NCBI GenBank assembly: GCA_034769895.1
Contig: CM068367.1
Location: forward strand, 711,660,196 to 711,724,195
Source of the DNA: Magicicada septendecula
Lineage: Eukaryota; Arthropoda; Insecta; Hemiptera; Cicadidae
Length of the DNA: 64,000 nt
Direction: 5' to 3'
Shown piece after piece: positions 22,888 to 36,841 of the stretch; position 1 is the first letter of the stretch; each line of letters opens with the position of its first letter. The translations under genes and the position numbers were made by a program. A model generated the notes under the pieces. That model worked only from the letters and a program-made list of their open reading frames with translations. It had not been told where the DNA came from and ran no database searches.

Positions 22888-25350
22888 TGGAACGTAACAA
22901 AGTTGAGGTTCCCGACGTTACATAAAAACTTTGTCAACGTAGCGAAAAACAATGTCCAAGGCATGCCATAATTAAGGTCAAGAGGGCCAATCTCACCCAA
23001 ACAAAAAAATATATTGACGATACCTAAGTAAGGTTACTAAGTAATAAATTAGTAAAATGTAGCCAATTATAAAATATGAAGTGATTAGAGTAAGATGTAA
23101 ACTATAAACACTGTGTATAGTGAGATGAGTTTACTGTGGATGAGTTCAAATATAATAAACTGTTTAATTAATATTTAATGTTTTATAAAGCTGTACCTGT
23201 TGTTGTGATTTATCATGATATTCAGTTTACATGATATTGATTTTGTATTTTGTATGTAGTAGGTGTGGAGCCATTACTTTAAGGAAATACTAAGTAATGG
23301 GTACTCAGTTCATTCATGTTAAACTTGTATTTAAGTAATTAAATACAAGTGTGTTTATTATGTATGGTATCATGTTAAAGGTATTTACTTTAAATAATTA
23401 ATGAAGATGTCTTAGAAAATATTTGTAAACTTGGCCAGGAAGACAATAATTGTAAATAAATTGTCTAGTGGTCATTATAATGATGTTAAAAACCGATGAA
23501 GGGTTCTATGATAAACTCAATAATAATAATAAAATGAAATCAGGAATTTAAAATTGTAATAATTGGCCATAAGCCAGTGACTCTTTGTACAGTAGGTCAG
23601 GTAAGAAAAATTAAATTAAAAACAAAAAAATTATAACATGTGTAATAAAACCAATAGGCCTAAATTTAGTATTTGTAAAAGGAAATTAATACCTTTTTTA
23701 ATAAGTCCATTCAGATGAAAATGTATACGGTTTAATAAGGCAGATTAAGTGAAAGTTTTATGTGATTTAGTGTAATTCCAAGCAGGGAGTATTTTATTAA
23801 ATAAGAGTAGTAATATTTCCTAATTCTGGCTCTAGGATATCAAATATTATCCAATTACAGAAAAGTAATGGTTGTTAGGGTAACAGAAATGCAAGAAATT
23901 TTGTTGATTTCAACATTCAATTGTTATATGCTAATGGGTAAAGTTCAGCAGACAAATTAAAAAAAGAGAACCAAATAAAATGAATCAAATTTAAACAAAT
24001 TAAATGTCTTAAAGAAAGCCATTTAAAAAGAACTGAGTAATAACTACTGAAACTATATCTCAGTAAATATAATTCTACATACCCTTAAAGTTCACTGAAT
24101 TAATAAATACTCATTCAACCTATTTCCAGTAAAAGAATGATGATGAAAATGATTTACCATTAAACAAAGATGATCCATAGCAGAAGAAGACAAAATTAAT
24201 TGAAATATAAATTTAAAAATACACGAAGAACTTTTGTATTGAAGTACTAAACCTCACTTTCAATAAACAAACGAAGTCGTAATACTACACCAATTCCATT
24301 GGGACCGGCAACTACTAGGATCGTGAAGAAGAACGAAGACCAGAACTGAACTTCTATTACACTCCGGGACATCACACCTAAACCTTTATTGAGAATCTGG
24401 ACGCTGTTTTTGGTCAAGAGTAGCATAACCATTCCGTCTTCACTCCGTTGTAAACAGACACGGCCACCTTAAGTATCGTACCCAGTTTGGTAACAAACCT
24501 GCTGATATTTAATTTTATATATTAAGAGTTAATAACAATTGTAATACTTAGTAACCTTAATTTTGCATTACCTGGCCTTACTAATCGTTAAAAGAATTAC
24601 CTGTACCCTGGGATAAGAGATAAACTGAAAATTATACTTAAATTGTAACATACACCACTAGTTCACTAACAAATCGATTCAGTATTGTATGATCGATATT
24701 ATGATCTAATAACCGAAGAAGACAACTGTTAAAAATTTAAAATAATATAAAATAAAGAATCCTTCTTGTATGTGACGATGTTCTGTGTTATTGTAGAATA
24801 GTTATTGTATTTCTATTAGGGAGTAATTTACAGAGAAAGAAAGTGATAAAAACATCAAGTGGAACGACTTAACCTATAAGAACGAGTTAAGTACTAATAA
24901 CAGCGCTCGTTGCAGACAGCTGGTGAATACGGGAGAATAGAGAACTAACTTATTCTCCGCGCCACTCTTTTTTCAATTTAAATAATACAGACTGACTAGG
25001 GTTGGAGAAAATTACTGAATTATTCACTATAATACCCGTAATATAGCGTTTTTCTCTGGTAAAACACTTAATAACCACTTAACACAGGTATATGTTCGAC
25101 ATATGAATCATATCAACAACATAATAAATATTTTTTCTTATAAAGAGAGTGAATTAGTAACAAATTGGTTAATTCAACGTGGGCTGAATTAACGATAAAC
25201 CCGCAACCGTATTACACTCGTAAACGTAATCCATGCGTTATATTACAAATTGGCGAACCCAACAGTGGGGCTTTTAAACATCCTCAAATATAGTTAACAA
25301 AGTTACATACTCGTATACACTAGAAACGTAATACTTGTAGTTATATTACA
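22888..25350 (+). repeat. LTR 5 (2463 bp)
   Basis: The 5' part follows LTR 4, but TTACAGAGAAAG replaces TTAGAGAAAG near 24830 and module C reads ACAAATTGGCG, as in all later copies. The switch to the copies 5-11 type therefore happens inside this LTR. Confidence 0.85.
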
Positions 25351-25353
25351 AAT

Positions 25354-25372
25354 TGGCGCTCAACGAGTGGGC
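25354..25372 (+). promoter_or_regulatory. Primer-binding site, copy 5
   Basis: TGGCGCTCAACGAGTGGGC, 3 nt after the LTR end. Confidence 0.65.
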
Positions 25373-25442
25373 TTTAGTTAAGTAAAAAATCGACTATATC
25401 GCTATTACTTAACTGGAGCAGGCAACTATTAGAGGCACAGGG

Positions 25443-27590
25443 ATGCATACGAGAGGTGTTTGTAAAAGGATGGCGAAAGACCAAGAAACAGAAGAAGATA
25501 GACGGGAGGAAGAAGCGGAAATAGTTACAGACATTGAAAAGGAACAACAGGCGGGTGACAAGGAGGAAGCCAGAGGTGAAAGGGATTTACTAAAACTATG
25601 GGAATTAATTAAAGAAGATTCCAAGAAACAGAAGGAAGCCAATAATGAAAATTTTAAACGAATGGAGGAAAGATGTGACCAGAATAAAGAGGAAACTAAT
25701 GAAAATTTTAGGAAACAAAATGAGAACACTAATGAGAGTTTAAGACAAATCAATGAAAAAATAGACGGTATAAATGAGAATTCAGAAAAGCTGGAAAACA
25801 AAATAGGCAATATTAGCGAAAACTCAAAGAAACAAAACGAAATTTTGAGTGAGAATTTAATCAAACTAATGAATGAGAAGTTTGACAAAAATAAAGAGGA
25901 AACTGATGAGAATAACCGGTTGATAAATGAAAGCTTAAACCAAATTAATGAAAGGTTTGACAGGAACGATGAGAGCTTAAAGCAGATTCAGGAAAATAAC
26001 AAACAAATAGACGGGAAAATTGAAAACAGTAATAAGGATTTGCGGCAAATTATAAATGAACAAAACCAAGCGTTGAGGGAAGTCATCAATGAAAGGATTG
26101 CAAATGTCAATGAAACACTTAACAAAAGGGTGGATAATTATGAAGAGGAAGTAAGACAGCAAATAACTGAAACTAAGGTGGGTCTAGAAAAGACAGATGA
26201 AACCATCATACAACTCGCAGTGGAAGTAGAGGCCAAAATTAATCAAGTGGAAAACAATAACAAAACTAGAATAAAAGAAGTACAAATAGAAACCCAAGGG
26301 AAATTGGACGAAGTGCAAATTAATATGGCTGGGAGAATTGAATTAGTTAACAACGAAATAATGCAAATAAAAACCCAAGTGGATCAAAATAAGGGGACCG
26401 TCGAAAATATACAGAATCAGGAATTGATTAATATAAAGGAGTCAATAGAAGTTTTACAAAATCGACCAATGTATCTGGCACATCACATAGCCCCTGAGCA
26501 AAAAGAAAATATCAATTTCAAAATTTATAGAGGAAACCCCATAGAATTTCTAGAGAGAATAGATGAATGGTTTAGTAGAATTAAGGTGACCCGATGGAAC
26601 ATAATAAAAAATTTGTTGGATGATTGTTTTAAAAGCATAAATGATAATTGGTGGTCGGCGGTCCGGAATGAAACGAGTAATTATGAAGAGTTTAAAAAGG
26701 CTTTTAGGTCGAAATACTGGTCGGATTCCGTACAGAACAAGATTAGGGACAACATTACCAACGGTAGATTCAACATTAATCAAGAGCAGTCCCCAACTAC
26801 CTACTTGTTGGGAAAGGTGTGTTTGGCGCATCATTTGGAACCGTGAATACCAGAGGAATGTTTAGTAAATAAACTATCTTACCATTTCAAAGAAGAAATA
26901 GTTCGTGCCAGACGCAGTGGACAAGTGAAGACAGTGGGAGCAATGGAAACCTTGTTGGCCAGCTACGAAATGGAAGACTATTATCAAAGGTCTCGAATGT
27001 CAAACAATAGGAGAGAGGAGCCAAATCAAGAGTCGCGTCAGGGAATGAATAGATATAACAACAATAATTGTAACCAACGGGTTAATGACCATTTTATGAA
27101 TAATCGCTACCGCAATAATCAGTACCAAAACAATCATTATAATAACTCTAATAATAACCGATACAGCGCAGGCCGCAGGAATTTTGATAACGGGAGAGAC
27201 TATTGGAATAGTAACCGAGGGAACGATGATGGAGGAAATCAAAACAGAAATAGGAGCGTCGAGAATGATGGAGGAAGCAGGGAACAAAGGAGAGACATAC
27301 CCTCGGAAAATCAACCAAGTAATGACCAGGGAACACATATAGCTCGAGTAAACTATATCATGGCTGATGAGAGGAATAACCAAGAGGACCATCGTGGAAA
27401 CCGTAAACCTAATCCTGATTCTGGGAATGCTGAGGGAAGGAATAGACGGAACGAAGAAGACATAGAACCGTATGTGTATGATCCATACTGCGACGATGCC
27501 ATTGAAAGATTTACAACTGCTTATAATCTACGGAATCCACCGGAAAACCATATTGGTAGAGCAGCCCGAACAGTGGCCAATACAAAATAG
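25443..27590 (+). pseudogene. gag: gag, copy 5 (nonsense in the capsid-like region)
   Basis: Full length (2148 bp) with one break, TGA for Arg at 26844-26846 (CGA to TGA), leaving 467 codons. The stop falls inside the capsid-like region and removes the Asn-rich tail. The same TGA is in copies 6 and 7, so all three descend from one already broken unit. First copy of the second subfamily: GNPIEF, GRRNFDNG and DPYCDD replace GNSIEF, GRRKFDNG and DPYYDD. Confidence 0.85.
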
Positions 27591-28590
27591 TTAAGATGAA
27601 TTAGTTGGAATCATTTTTAAAAATAAACCAAAAAATTCAAAAATAAGTAAGAACACCTTACTATATAATTCAGAAGAAATTATTTTAAACTAATAAACAT
27701 GAAAGACGAGAAATAAGGGTTAGAAATAAGTTAAATGAAGGAAGAATATGCCATACAATTTATGATAAGGAGGAGATTCAGTGTTTAATTGCAGAAGTAA
27801 ATGGGAATGAATTAAAAATAGTAAAATACGTATGCTAAAGAATAATTAATTGACAGCACGGAACTAAGAAGAATTTAAAATGAATATTGAACAGCTTTAA
27901 CTAATATACTGGTGAATAATATGATAAATGGAACTACAGAACAACGAGATAAATAATTTAAGAAAAGTATTAGGATACCTCAGAAATAATAGTAATCATC
28001 CCTTGAATACAAGTTTGTAGCAAAGGAGCTACCTTATAGATAATAATTATATGTATTGTGTTGTGATCGTGCAACGTTTATTTTTTTTCTGGACAGAGAT
28101 GAAGTTCCTCTGATCTCAGAAGATATAGTTAGGGAAACGGCAGAGTAATGAAAGCCAATAGTGCCCCTCTGATTCCGTACCAGCTATGATATTAGGGAAA
28201 TATAGTATTTTAGGGATTATACACCAAGCGAGGTAATTAAATATAAATATAATAAGAAATGATGGCGTAATAAGCTAGAAGAAGTTATGAGTTCCAGAGA
28301 AAAGGACAGGTCTACAACTGAGGGAGGTACCAGTAGAGAATTAATGACCAGATACACAATGAGTATCAACACAGTTTTCCGGTGCAATTAAAAGTTTAAA
28401 GGATAGAAAGAGAAAATAAACCCCAAAGAACCCATTGAATTGCGGATTAAAACAGAAACAATGAAAAACTGAAACCATTATAAATTAATAATTTTATTAA
28501 ATAAATATTCCAAAGTATGAAGAAACTATAAGTTTATTTTAACTAACCTTTATTCAGCCAAAATAAACTTCTTTCGGAGGGGGAGTATTA
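27591..28590 (+). other. Post-gag region, copy 5
   Basis: 1000 bp; 13 bp shorter than in copies 1-4 because of a deletion around CAGCTATGATATTAGGG (28187). This deletion is shared by copies 5-10. No pol frame. Confidence 0.7.
28576..28585 (+). promoter_or_regulatory. Polypurine tract before LTR 6
   Basis: GGAGGGGGAG, 5 nt before TGGAACG. Confidence 0.7.
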
Positions 28591-31053
28591 TGGAACGTAA
28601 CAAAGTTGAGGTTCCCGACGTTACATAAAAACTTTGTCAACGTAGCGAAAAACAATGTCCAAGGCATGCCATAATTAAGGTCAAGAGGGCCAATCTCACC
28701 CAAACAAAAAAATATATTGACGATACCTAAGTAAGGTTACTAAGTAATAAATTAGTAAAATGTAGCCAATTATAAAATATGAAGTGATTAGAGTAAGATG
28801 TAAACTATAAACACTGTGTATAGTGAGATGAGTTTACTGTGGATGAGTTCAAATATAATAAACTGTTTAATTAATATTTAATGTTTTATAAAGCTGTACC
28901 TGTTGTTGTGATTTATCATGATATTCAGTTTACATGATATTGATTTTGTATTTTGTATGTAGTAGGTGTGGAGCCATTACTTTAAGGAAATACTAAGTAA
29001 TGGGTACTCAGTTCATTCATGTTAAACTTGTATTTAAGTAATTAAATACAAGTGTGTTTATTATGTATGGTATCATGTTAAAGGTATTTACTTTAAATAA
29101 TTAATGAAGATGTCTTAGAAAATATTTGTAAACTTGGCCAGGAAGACAATAATTGTAAATAAATTGTCTAGTGGTCATTATAATGATGTTAAAAACCGAT
29201 GAAGGGTTCTATGATAAACTCAATAATAATAATAAAATGAAATCAGGAATTTAAAATTGTAATAATTGGCCATAAGCCAGTGACTCTTTGTACAGTAGGT
29301 CAGGTAAGAAAAATTAAATTAAAAACAAAAAAATTATAACATGTGTAATAAAACCAATAGGCCTAAATTTAGTATTTGTAAAAGGAAATTAATACCTTTT
29401 TTAATAAGTCCATTCAGATGAAAATGTATACGGTTTAATAAGGCAGATTAAGTGAAAGTTTTATGTGATTTAGTGTAATTCCAAGCAGGGAGTATTTTAT
29501 TAAATAAGAGTAGTAATATTTCCTAATTCTGGCTCTAGGATATCAAATATTATCCAATTACAGAAAAGTAATGGTTGTTAGGGTAACAGAAATGCAAGAA
29601 ATTTTGTTGATTTCAACATTCAATTGTTATATGCTAATGGGTAAAGTTCAGCAGACAAATTAAAAAAAGAGAACCAAATAAAATGAATCAAATTTAAACA
29701 AATTAAATGTCTTAAAGAAAGCCATTTAAAAAGAACTGAGTAATAACTACTGAAACTATATCTCAGTAAATATAATTCTACATACCCTTAAAGTTCACTG
29801 AATTAATAAATACTCATTCAACCTATTTCCAGTAAAAGAATGATGATGAAAATGATTTACCATTAAACAAAGATGATCCATAGCAGAAGAAGACAAAATT
29901 AATTGAAATATAAATTTAAAAATACACGAAGAACTTTTGTATTGAAGTACTAAACCTCACTTTCAATAAACAAACGAAGTCGTAATACTACACCAATTCC
30001 ATTGGGACCGGCAACTACTAGGATCGTGAAGAAGAACGAAGACCAGAACTGAACTTCTATTACACTCCGGGACATCACACCTAAACCTTTATTGAGAATC
30101 TGGACGCTGTTTTTGGTCAAGAGTAGCATAACCATTCCGTCTTCACTCCGTTGTAAACAGACACGGCCACCTTAAGTATCGTACCCAGTTTGGTAACAAA
30201 CCTGCTGATATTTAATTTTATATATTAAGAGTTAATAACAATTGTAATACTTAGTAACCTTAATTTTGCATTACCTGGCCTTACTAATCGTTAAAAGAAT
30301 TACCTGTACCCTGGGATAAGAGATAAACTGAAAATTATACTTAAATTGTAACATACACCACTAGTTCACTAACAAATCGATTCAGTATTGTATGATCGAT
30401 ATTATGATCTAATAACCGAAGAAGACAACTGTTAAAAATTTAAAATAATATAAAATAAAGAATCCTTCTTGTATGTGACGATGTTCTGTGTTATTGTAGA
30501 ATAGTTATTGTATTTCTATTAGGGAGTAATTTACAGAGAAAGAAAGTGATAAAAACATCAAGTGGAACGACTTAACCTATAAGAACGAGTTAAGTACTAA
30601 TAACAGCGCTCGTTGCAGACAGCTGGTGAATACGGGAGAATAGAGAACTAACTTATTCTCCGCGCCACTCTTTTTTCAATTTAAATAATACAGACTGACT
30701 AGGGTTGGAGAAAATTACTGAATTATTCACTATAATACCCGTAATATAGCGTTTTTCTCTGGTAAAACACTTAATAACCACTTAACACAGGTATATGTTC
30801 GACATATGAATCATATCAACAACATAATAAATATTTTTTCTTATAAAGAGAGTGAATTAGTAACAAATTGGTTAATTCAACGTGGGCTGAATTAACGATA
30901 AACCCGCAACCGTATTACACTCGTAAACGTAATCCATGCGTTATATTACAAATTGGCGAACCCAACAGTGGGGCTTTTAAACATCCTCAAATATAGTTAA
31001 CAAAGTTACATACTCGTATACACTAGAAACGTAATACTTGTAGTTATATTACA
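28591..31053 (+). repeat. LTR 6 (2463 bp)
   Basis: Nearly indistinguishable from LTR 5 (both have ATATTCAG ... ATATTGATTTTG near the middle). It is the last LTR with the TGGAACG start. Confidence 0.85.
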
Positions 31054-31056
31054 AAT

Positions 31057-31075
31057 TGGCGCTCAACGAGTGGGC
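31057..31075 (+). promoter_or_regulatory. Primer-binding site, copy 6
   Basis: TGGCGCTCAACGAGTGGGC, 3 nt after the LTR end. Confidence 0.65.
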
Positions 31076-31145
31076 TTTAGTTAAGTAAAAAATCGACTAT
31101 ATCGCTATTACTTAACTGGAGCAGGCAACTATTAGAGGCACAGGG

Positions 31146-33293
31146 ATGCATACGAGAGGTGTTTGTAAAAGGATGGCGAAAGACCAAGAAACAGAAGAAG
31201 ATAGACGGGAGGAAGAAGCGGAAATAGTTACAGACATTGAAAAGGAACAACAGGCGGGTGACAAGGAGGAAGCCAGAGGTGAAAGGGATTTACTAAAACT
31301 ATGGGAATTAATTAAAGAAGATTCCAAGAAACAGAAGGAAGCCAATAATGAAAATTTTAAACGAATGGAGGAAAGATGTGACCAGAATAAAGAGGAAACT
31401 AATGAAAATTTTAGGAAACAAAATGAGAACACTAATGAGAGTTTAAGACAAATCAATGAAAAAATAGACGGTATAAATGAGAATTCAGAAAAGCTGGAAA
31501 ACAAAATAGGCAATATTAGCGAAAACTCAAAGAAACAAAACGAAATTTTGAGTGAGAATTTAATCAAACTAATGAATGAGAAGTTTGACAAAAATAAAGA
31601 GGAAACTGATGAGAATAACCGGTTGATAAATGAAAGCTTAAACCAAATTAATGAAAGGTTTGACAGGAACGATGAGAGCTTAAAGCAGATTCAGGAAAAT
31701 AACAAACAAATAGACGGGAAAATTGAAAACAGTAATAAGGATTTGCGGCAAATTATAAATGAACAAAACCAAGCGTTGAGGGAAGTCATCAATGAAAGGA
31801 TTGCAAATGTCAATGAAACACTTAACAAAAGGGTGGATAATTATGAAGAGGAAGTAAGACAGCAAATAACTGAAACTAAGGTGGGTCTAGAAAAGACAGA
31901 TGAAACCATCATACAACTCGCAGTGGAAGTAGAGGCCAAAATTAATCAAGTGGAAAACAATAACAAAACTAGAATAAAAGAAGTACAAATAGAAACCCAA
32001 GGGAAATTGGACGAAGTGCAAATTAATATGGCTGGGAGAATTGAATTAGTTAACAACGAAATAATGCAAATAAAAACCCAAGTGGATCAAAATAAGGGGA
32101 CCGTCGAAAATATACAGAATCAGGAATTGATTAATATAAAGGAGTCAATAGAAGTTTTACAAAATCGACCAATGTATCTGGCACATCACATAGCCCCTGA
32201 GCAAAAAGAAAATATCAATTTCAAAATTTATAGAGGAAACCCCATAGAATTTCTAGAGAGAATAGATGAATGGTTTAGTAGAATTAAGGTGACCCGATGG
32301 AACATAATAAAAAATTTGTTGGATGATTGTTTTAAAAGCATAAATGATAATTGGTGGTCGGCGGTCCGGAATGAAACGAGTAATTATGAAGAGTTTAAAA
32401 AGGCTTTTAGGTCGAAATACTGGTCGGATTCCGTACAGAACAAGATTAGGGACAACATTACCAACGGTAGATTCAACATTAATCAAGAGCAGTCCCCAAC
32501 TACCTACTTGTTGGGAAAGGTGTGTTTGGCGCATCATTTGGAACCGTGAATACCAGAGGAATGTTTAGTAAATAAACTATCTTACCATTTCAAAGAAGAA
32601 ATAGTTCGTGCCAGACGCAGTGGACAAGTGAAGACAGTGGGAGCAATGGAAACCTTGTTGGCCAGCTACGAAATGGAAGACTATTATCAAAGGTCTCGAA
32701 TGTCAAACAATAGGAGAGAGGAGCCAAATCAAGAGTCGCGTCAGGGAATGAATAGATATAACAACAATAATTGTAACCAACGGGTTAATGACCATTTTAT
32801 GAATAATCGCTACCGCAATAATCAGTACCAAAACAATCATTATAATAACTCTAATAATAACCGATACAGCGCAGGCCGCAGGAATTTTGATAACGGGAGA
32901 GACTATTGGAATAGTAACCGAGGGAACGATGATGGAGGAAATCAAAACAGAAATAGGAGCGTCGAGAATGATGGAGGAAGCAGGGAACAAAGGAGAGACA
33001 TACCCTCGGAAAATCAACCAAGTAATGACCAGGGAACACATATAGCTCGAGTAAACTATATCATGGCTGATGAGAGGAATAACCAAGAGGACCATCGTGG
33101 AAACCGTAAACCTAATCCTGATTCTGGGAATGCTGAGGGAAGGAATAGACGGAACGAAGAAGACATAGAACCGTATGTGTATGATCCATACTGCGACGAT
33201 GCCATTGAAAGATTTACAACTGCTTATAATCTACGGAATCCACCGGAAAACCATATTGGTAGAGCAGCCCGAACAGTGGCCAATACAAAATAG
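31146..33293 (+). pseudogene. gag: gag, copy 6 (nonsense, near-identical to copy 5)
   Basis: TGA at 32547-32549, as in copies 5 and 7. The 467-codon N-terminal part and the 221-codon C-terminal part translate identically to those of copy 5, pointing to a very recent duplication of the whole unit. Confidence 0.85.
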
Positions 33294-34293
33294 TTAAGAT
33301 GAATTAGTTGGAATCATTTTTAAAAATAAACCAAAAAATTCAAAAATAAGTAAGAACACCTTACTATATAATTCAGAAGAAATTATTTTAAACTAATAAA
33401 CATGAAAGACGAGAAAGAAGGGTTAGAAATAAGTTAAATGAAGGAAGAATATGCCATACAATTTATGATAAGGAGGAGATTCAGTGTTTAATTGCAGAAG
33501 TAAATGGGAATGAATTAAAAATAGTAAAATACGTATGCTAAAGAATAATTAATTGACAGCACGGAACTAAGAAGAATTTAAAATGAATATTGAACAGCTT
33601 TAACTAATATACTGGTGAATAATATGATAAATGGAACTACAGAACAACGAGATAAATAATTTAAGAAAAGTATTAGGATACCTCAGAAATAATAGTAATC
33701 ATCCCTTGAATACAAGTTTGTAGCAAAGGAGCTACCTTATAGATAATAATTATATGTATTGTGTTGTGATCGTGCAACGTTTATTTTTTTTCTGGACAGA
33801 GATGAAGTTCCTCTGATCTCAGAAGATATAGTTAGGGAAACGGCAGAGTAATGAAAGCCAATAGTGCCCCTCTGATTCCGTACCAGCTATGATATTAGGG
33901 AAATATAGTATTTTAGGGATTATACACCAAGCGAGGTAATTAAATATAAATATAATAAGAAATGATGGCGTAATAAGCTAGAAGAAGTTATGAGTTCCAG
34001 AGAAAAGGACAGGTCTACAACTGAGGGAGGTACCAGTACAGAATTAATGACCAGATACACAATGAGTATCAACACAGTTTTCCGGTGCAATTAAAAGTTT
34101 AAAGGATAGAAAGAGAAAATAAACCCCAAAGAACCCATTGAATTGCGGATTAAAACAGAAACAATGAAAAACTGAAACCATTATAAATTAATAATTTTAT
34201 TAAATAAATATTCCAAAGTATGAAGAAACTATAAGTTTATTTTAACTAAACTTTATTCAGCCAAAATAAACTTCTTTCGGAGGGGGAGTATTA
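33294..34293 (+). other. Post-gag region, copy 6
   Basis: 1000 bp, no pol frame. It returns to CTAAACTTTATT near its end, unlike copy 5. Confidence 0.7.
34279..34288 (+). promoter_or_regulatory. Polypurine tract before LTR 7
   Basis: GGAGGGGGAG, 5 nt before TGTAACG. Confidence 0.7.
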
Positions 34294-36749
34294 TGTAACG
34301 TAACAAAGTTGAGGTTCCCTACGTTACATAAAAACTTTGTCAACGTAGCGAAAAAGAATGTCCAAGGCATGCCATAATTAAGGTCAAGAGGGCCAATCTC
34401 ACCCAAACAAAAAAATATATTGATGATACCTAAGTAAGGTTACTAAGTAATAAATTAGTAAAATGTAGCCAATTATAAAATATGGAGTGATTAGAGTAAG
34501 ATGTAAACTATAAACACTGTGTCTAGTGAGATGAGTTTACTGTGGATGAGTTCAAATATAATAAACTGTTTAATTAATATTTAATGTTTTATAAAGATGT
34601 ACCTGTTGTTGTGATTTATCATGATATTGAGTTTACATGATATTTATTTTGTATGTAGTAGGTGTGGAGCCATTACTTTAAGGAAATACTAAGTAATGGG
34701 TACTCAGTTCATTCATGTTAAACTTGTATTTAAGTAATTAAATACAAGTGTGTTTATTATGTATGGTATCATGTTAAAGGTATTTACTTTAAATAATTAA
34801 TGAAGATGTCTTAGAAAATATTTGTAAACTTGGCCAGGAAGACAATAATTGTAAATAAATTGTCTAGTGGTCATTATAATGATGTTAAAAACCGATGAAG
34901 GGTTCTATGATAAACTCAATAATAATAATAAAATGAAATCAGGAATTTAAAATTGTAATAATTGGCCATAAGCCAGTGACTCTTTGTACAGTAGGTCAGG
35001 TAAGAAAAATTAAATTAAAAACAAAAAAATTATAACATGTGTAATAAAACCAATAGGCCTAAATTTAGTATTTGTAAAAGGAAATTAATACCTTTTTTAA
35101 TAAGTCCATTCAGATGAAAATGTATACGGTTTAATAAGGCAGATTAAGTGAAAGTTTTATGTGATTTAGTGTAATTCCAAGCAGGGAGTATTTTATTAAA
35201 TAACAGTAGTAATATTTCCTAATTCTGGCTCTAGGATATCAAATATTATCCAATTACAGAAAAGTAATGGTTGTTAGGGTAACAGAAATGCAAGAAATTT
35301 TGTTGATTTCAACATTCAATTGTTATATGCTAATGGGTAAATTTCAGCAGACAAATTAAAAAAAGAGAACCAAATAAAATGAATCAAATTTAAACAAATT
35401 AAATGTCTTAAAGAAATCCATTTAAAAAGAACTGAGTAATAACTCCTGAAACTATATCTCAGTAAATATAATTCTACATACCCTTAAAGTTCACTGAATT
35501 AATAAATACTCATTCAACCTATTTCCAGTAAAAGAATGATGATGAAAATGATTTACCATTAAACAAAGATGATCCATAGCAGAAGAAGACAAAATTAATT
35601 GAAATATAAATAAAAAAATACACGAAGAACTTTTGTATTGAAGTACTAAACCTCACTTTCAATAAACAAACGAAGTCGTAATACTACACCAATTCCATTG
35701 GGACCGGCAACTACTAGGATCGTGAAGAAGAACGAAGACCAGAACTGAACTTCTATTACACTCCGGGACATCACATCTAAACCTTTATTGAGAATCTGGA
35801 CGCTGTTTTTGGTCAAGAGTAGCGTAACCATTCCGTCTTTACTCCGTTGTAAACAGACACGGCCACCTTAAGTATCGTACCCAGTTTGGTAACAAACCTG
35901 CTTATATTTAATTTTAAATATTAAGAGTTAATAACAATTGTAATACTTAGTAACCTTAATTTTGCATTACCTGGCCTTACTAATCGTTAAAAGAATTATC
36001 TGTACCCTGGGATAAGAGATAAACTGAAAATTATACTTAAATTGTAACATACACCACTAGTTCACTAACAAATCGATTCAGTATTGTATGATCTATATTA
36101 TGATCTAATAACCGAAGAAGACAACTGTTAAAAATTTAAAATAATAGAAAATAAAGAATCCTTCTTGTATGTGACGATGTTCTGTGTTATTGTAGAATAG
36201 TTATTGTATTTCTATTAGGGAGTAATTTACAGAGAAAGAAAGTGATAAAAACATCAAGTGGAACGACTTAACCTATAAGAACGAGTTAAGTACTAATAAC
36301 AGCGCTCGTTGCAGACAGCTGGTGAATACGGGAGAATAGAGAACTAACTTATTCTCCGCGCCACTCTTTTTTCAATTTAAATAATACAGACTGACTAGGG
36401 TTGGAGAAAATTACTGAATTATTCACTATAATACCCGTAATATAGCGTTTTTCTCTGGTAAAACACTTAATAACCACTTAACACAGGTATATGTTCGACA
36501 TATGAATCATATCAACAACATAATAAATATTTTTTCTTATAAAGAGAGTGAATTAGTAACAAATTGGTTAATTCAACGTGGGCTGAATTAACGATAAACC
36601 CGCAACTGTATTACACTCGTAAACGTAATCCATGCGTTATATTACAAATTGGCGAACCCAACAGTGGGGCTTTTAAACATCCTCAAATATAGTTAACAAA
36701 GTTACATACTCGTATACACTAGAAACGTAATACTTGTAGTTATATTACA
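34294..36749 (+). repeat. LTR 7 (2456 bp)
   Basis: First LTR with TGTAACG at the tip and TACGTTACA as its inverted copy (34320-34328). It lacks a 7-bp TATTTTG repeat found in LTRs 2-6, 10 and 11. Confidence 0.85.
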
Positions 36750-36752
36750 AAT

Positions 36753-36771
36753 TGGCGCTCAACGAGTGGGC
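36753..36771 (+). promoter_or_regulatory. Primer-binding site, copy 7
   Basis: TGGCGCTCAACGAGTGGGC, 3 nt after the LTR end. Confidence 0.65.
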
Positions 36772-36841
36772 TTTAGTTAAGTAAAAAATCGACTATATCG
36801 CTATTACTTAACTGGAGCAGGCAACTATTAGAGGCACAGGG

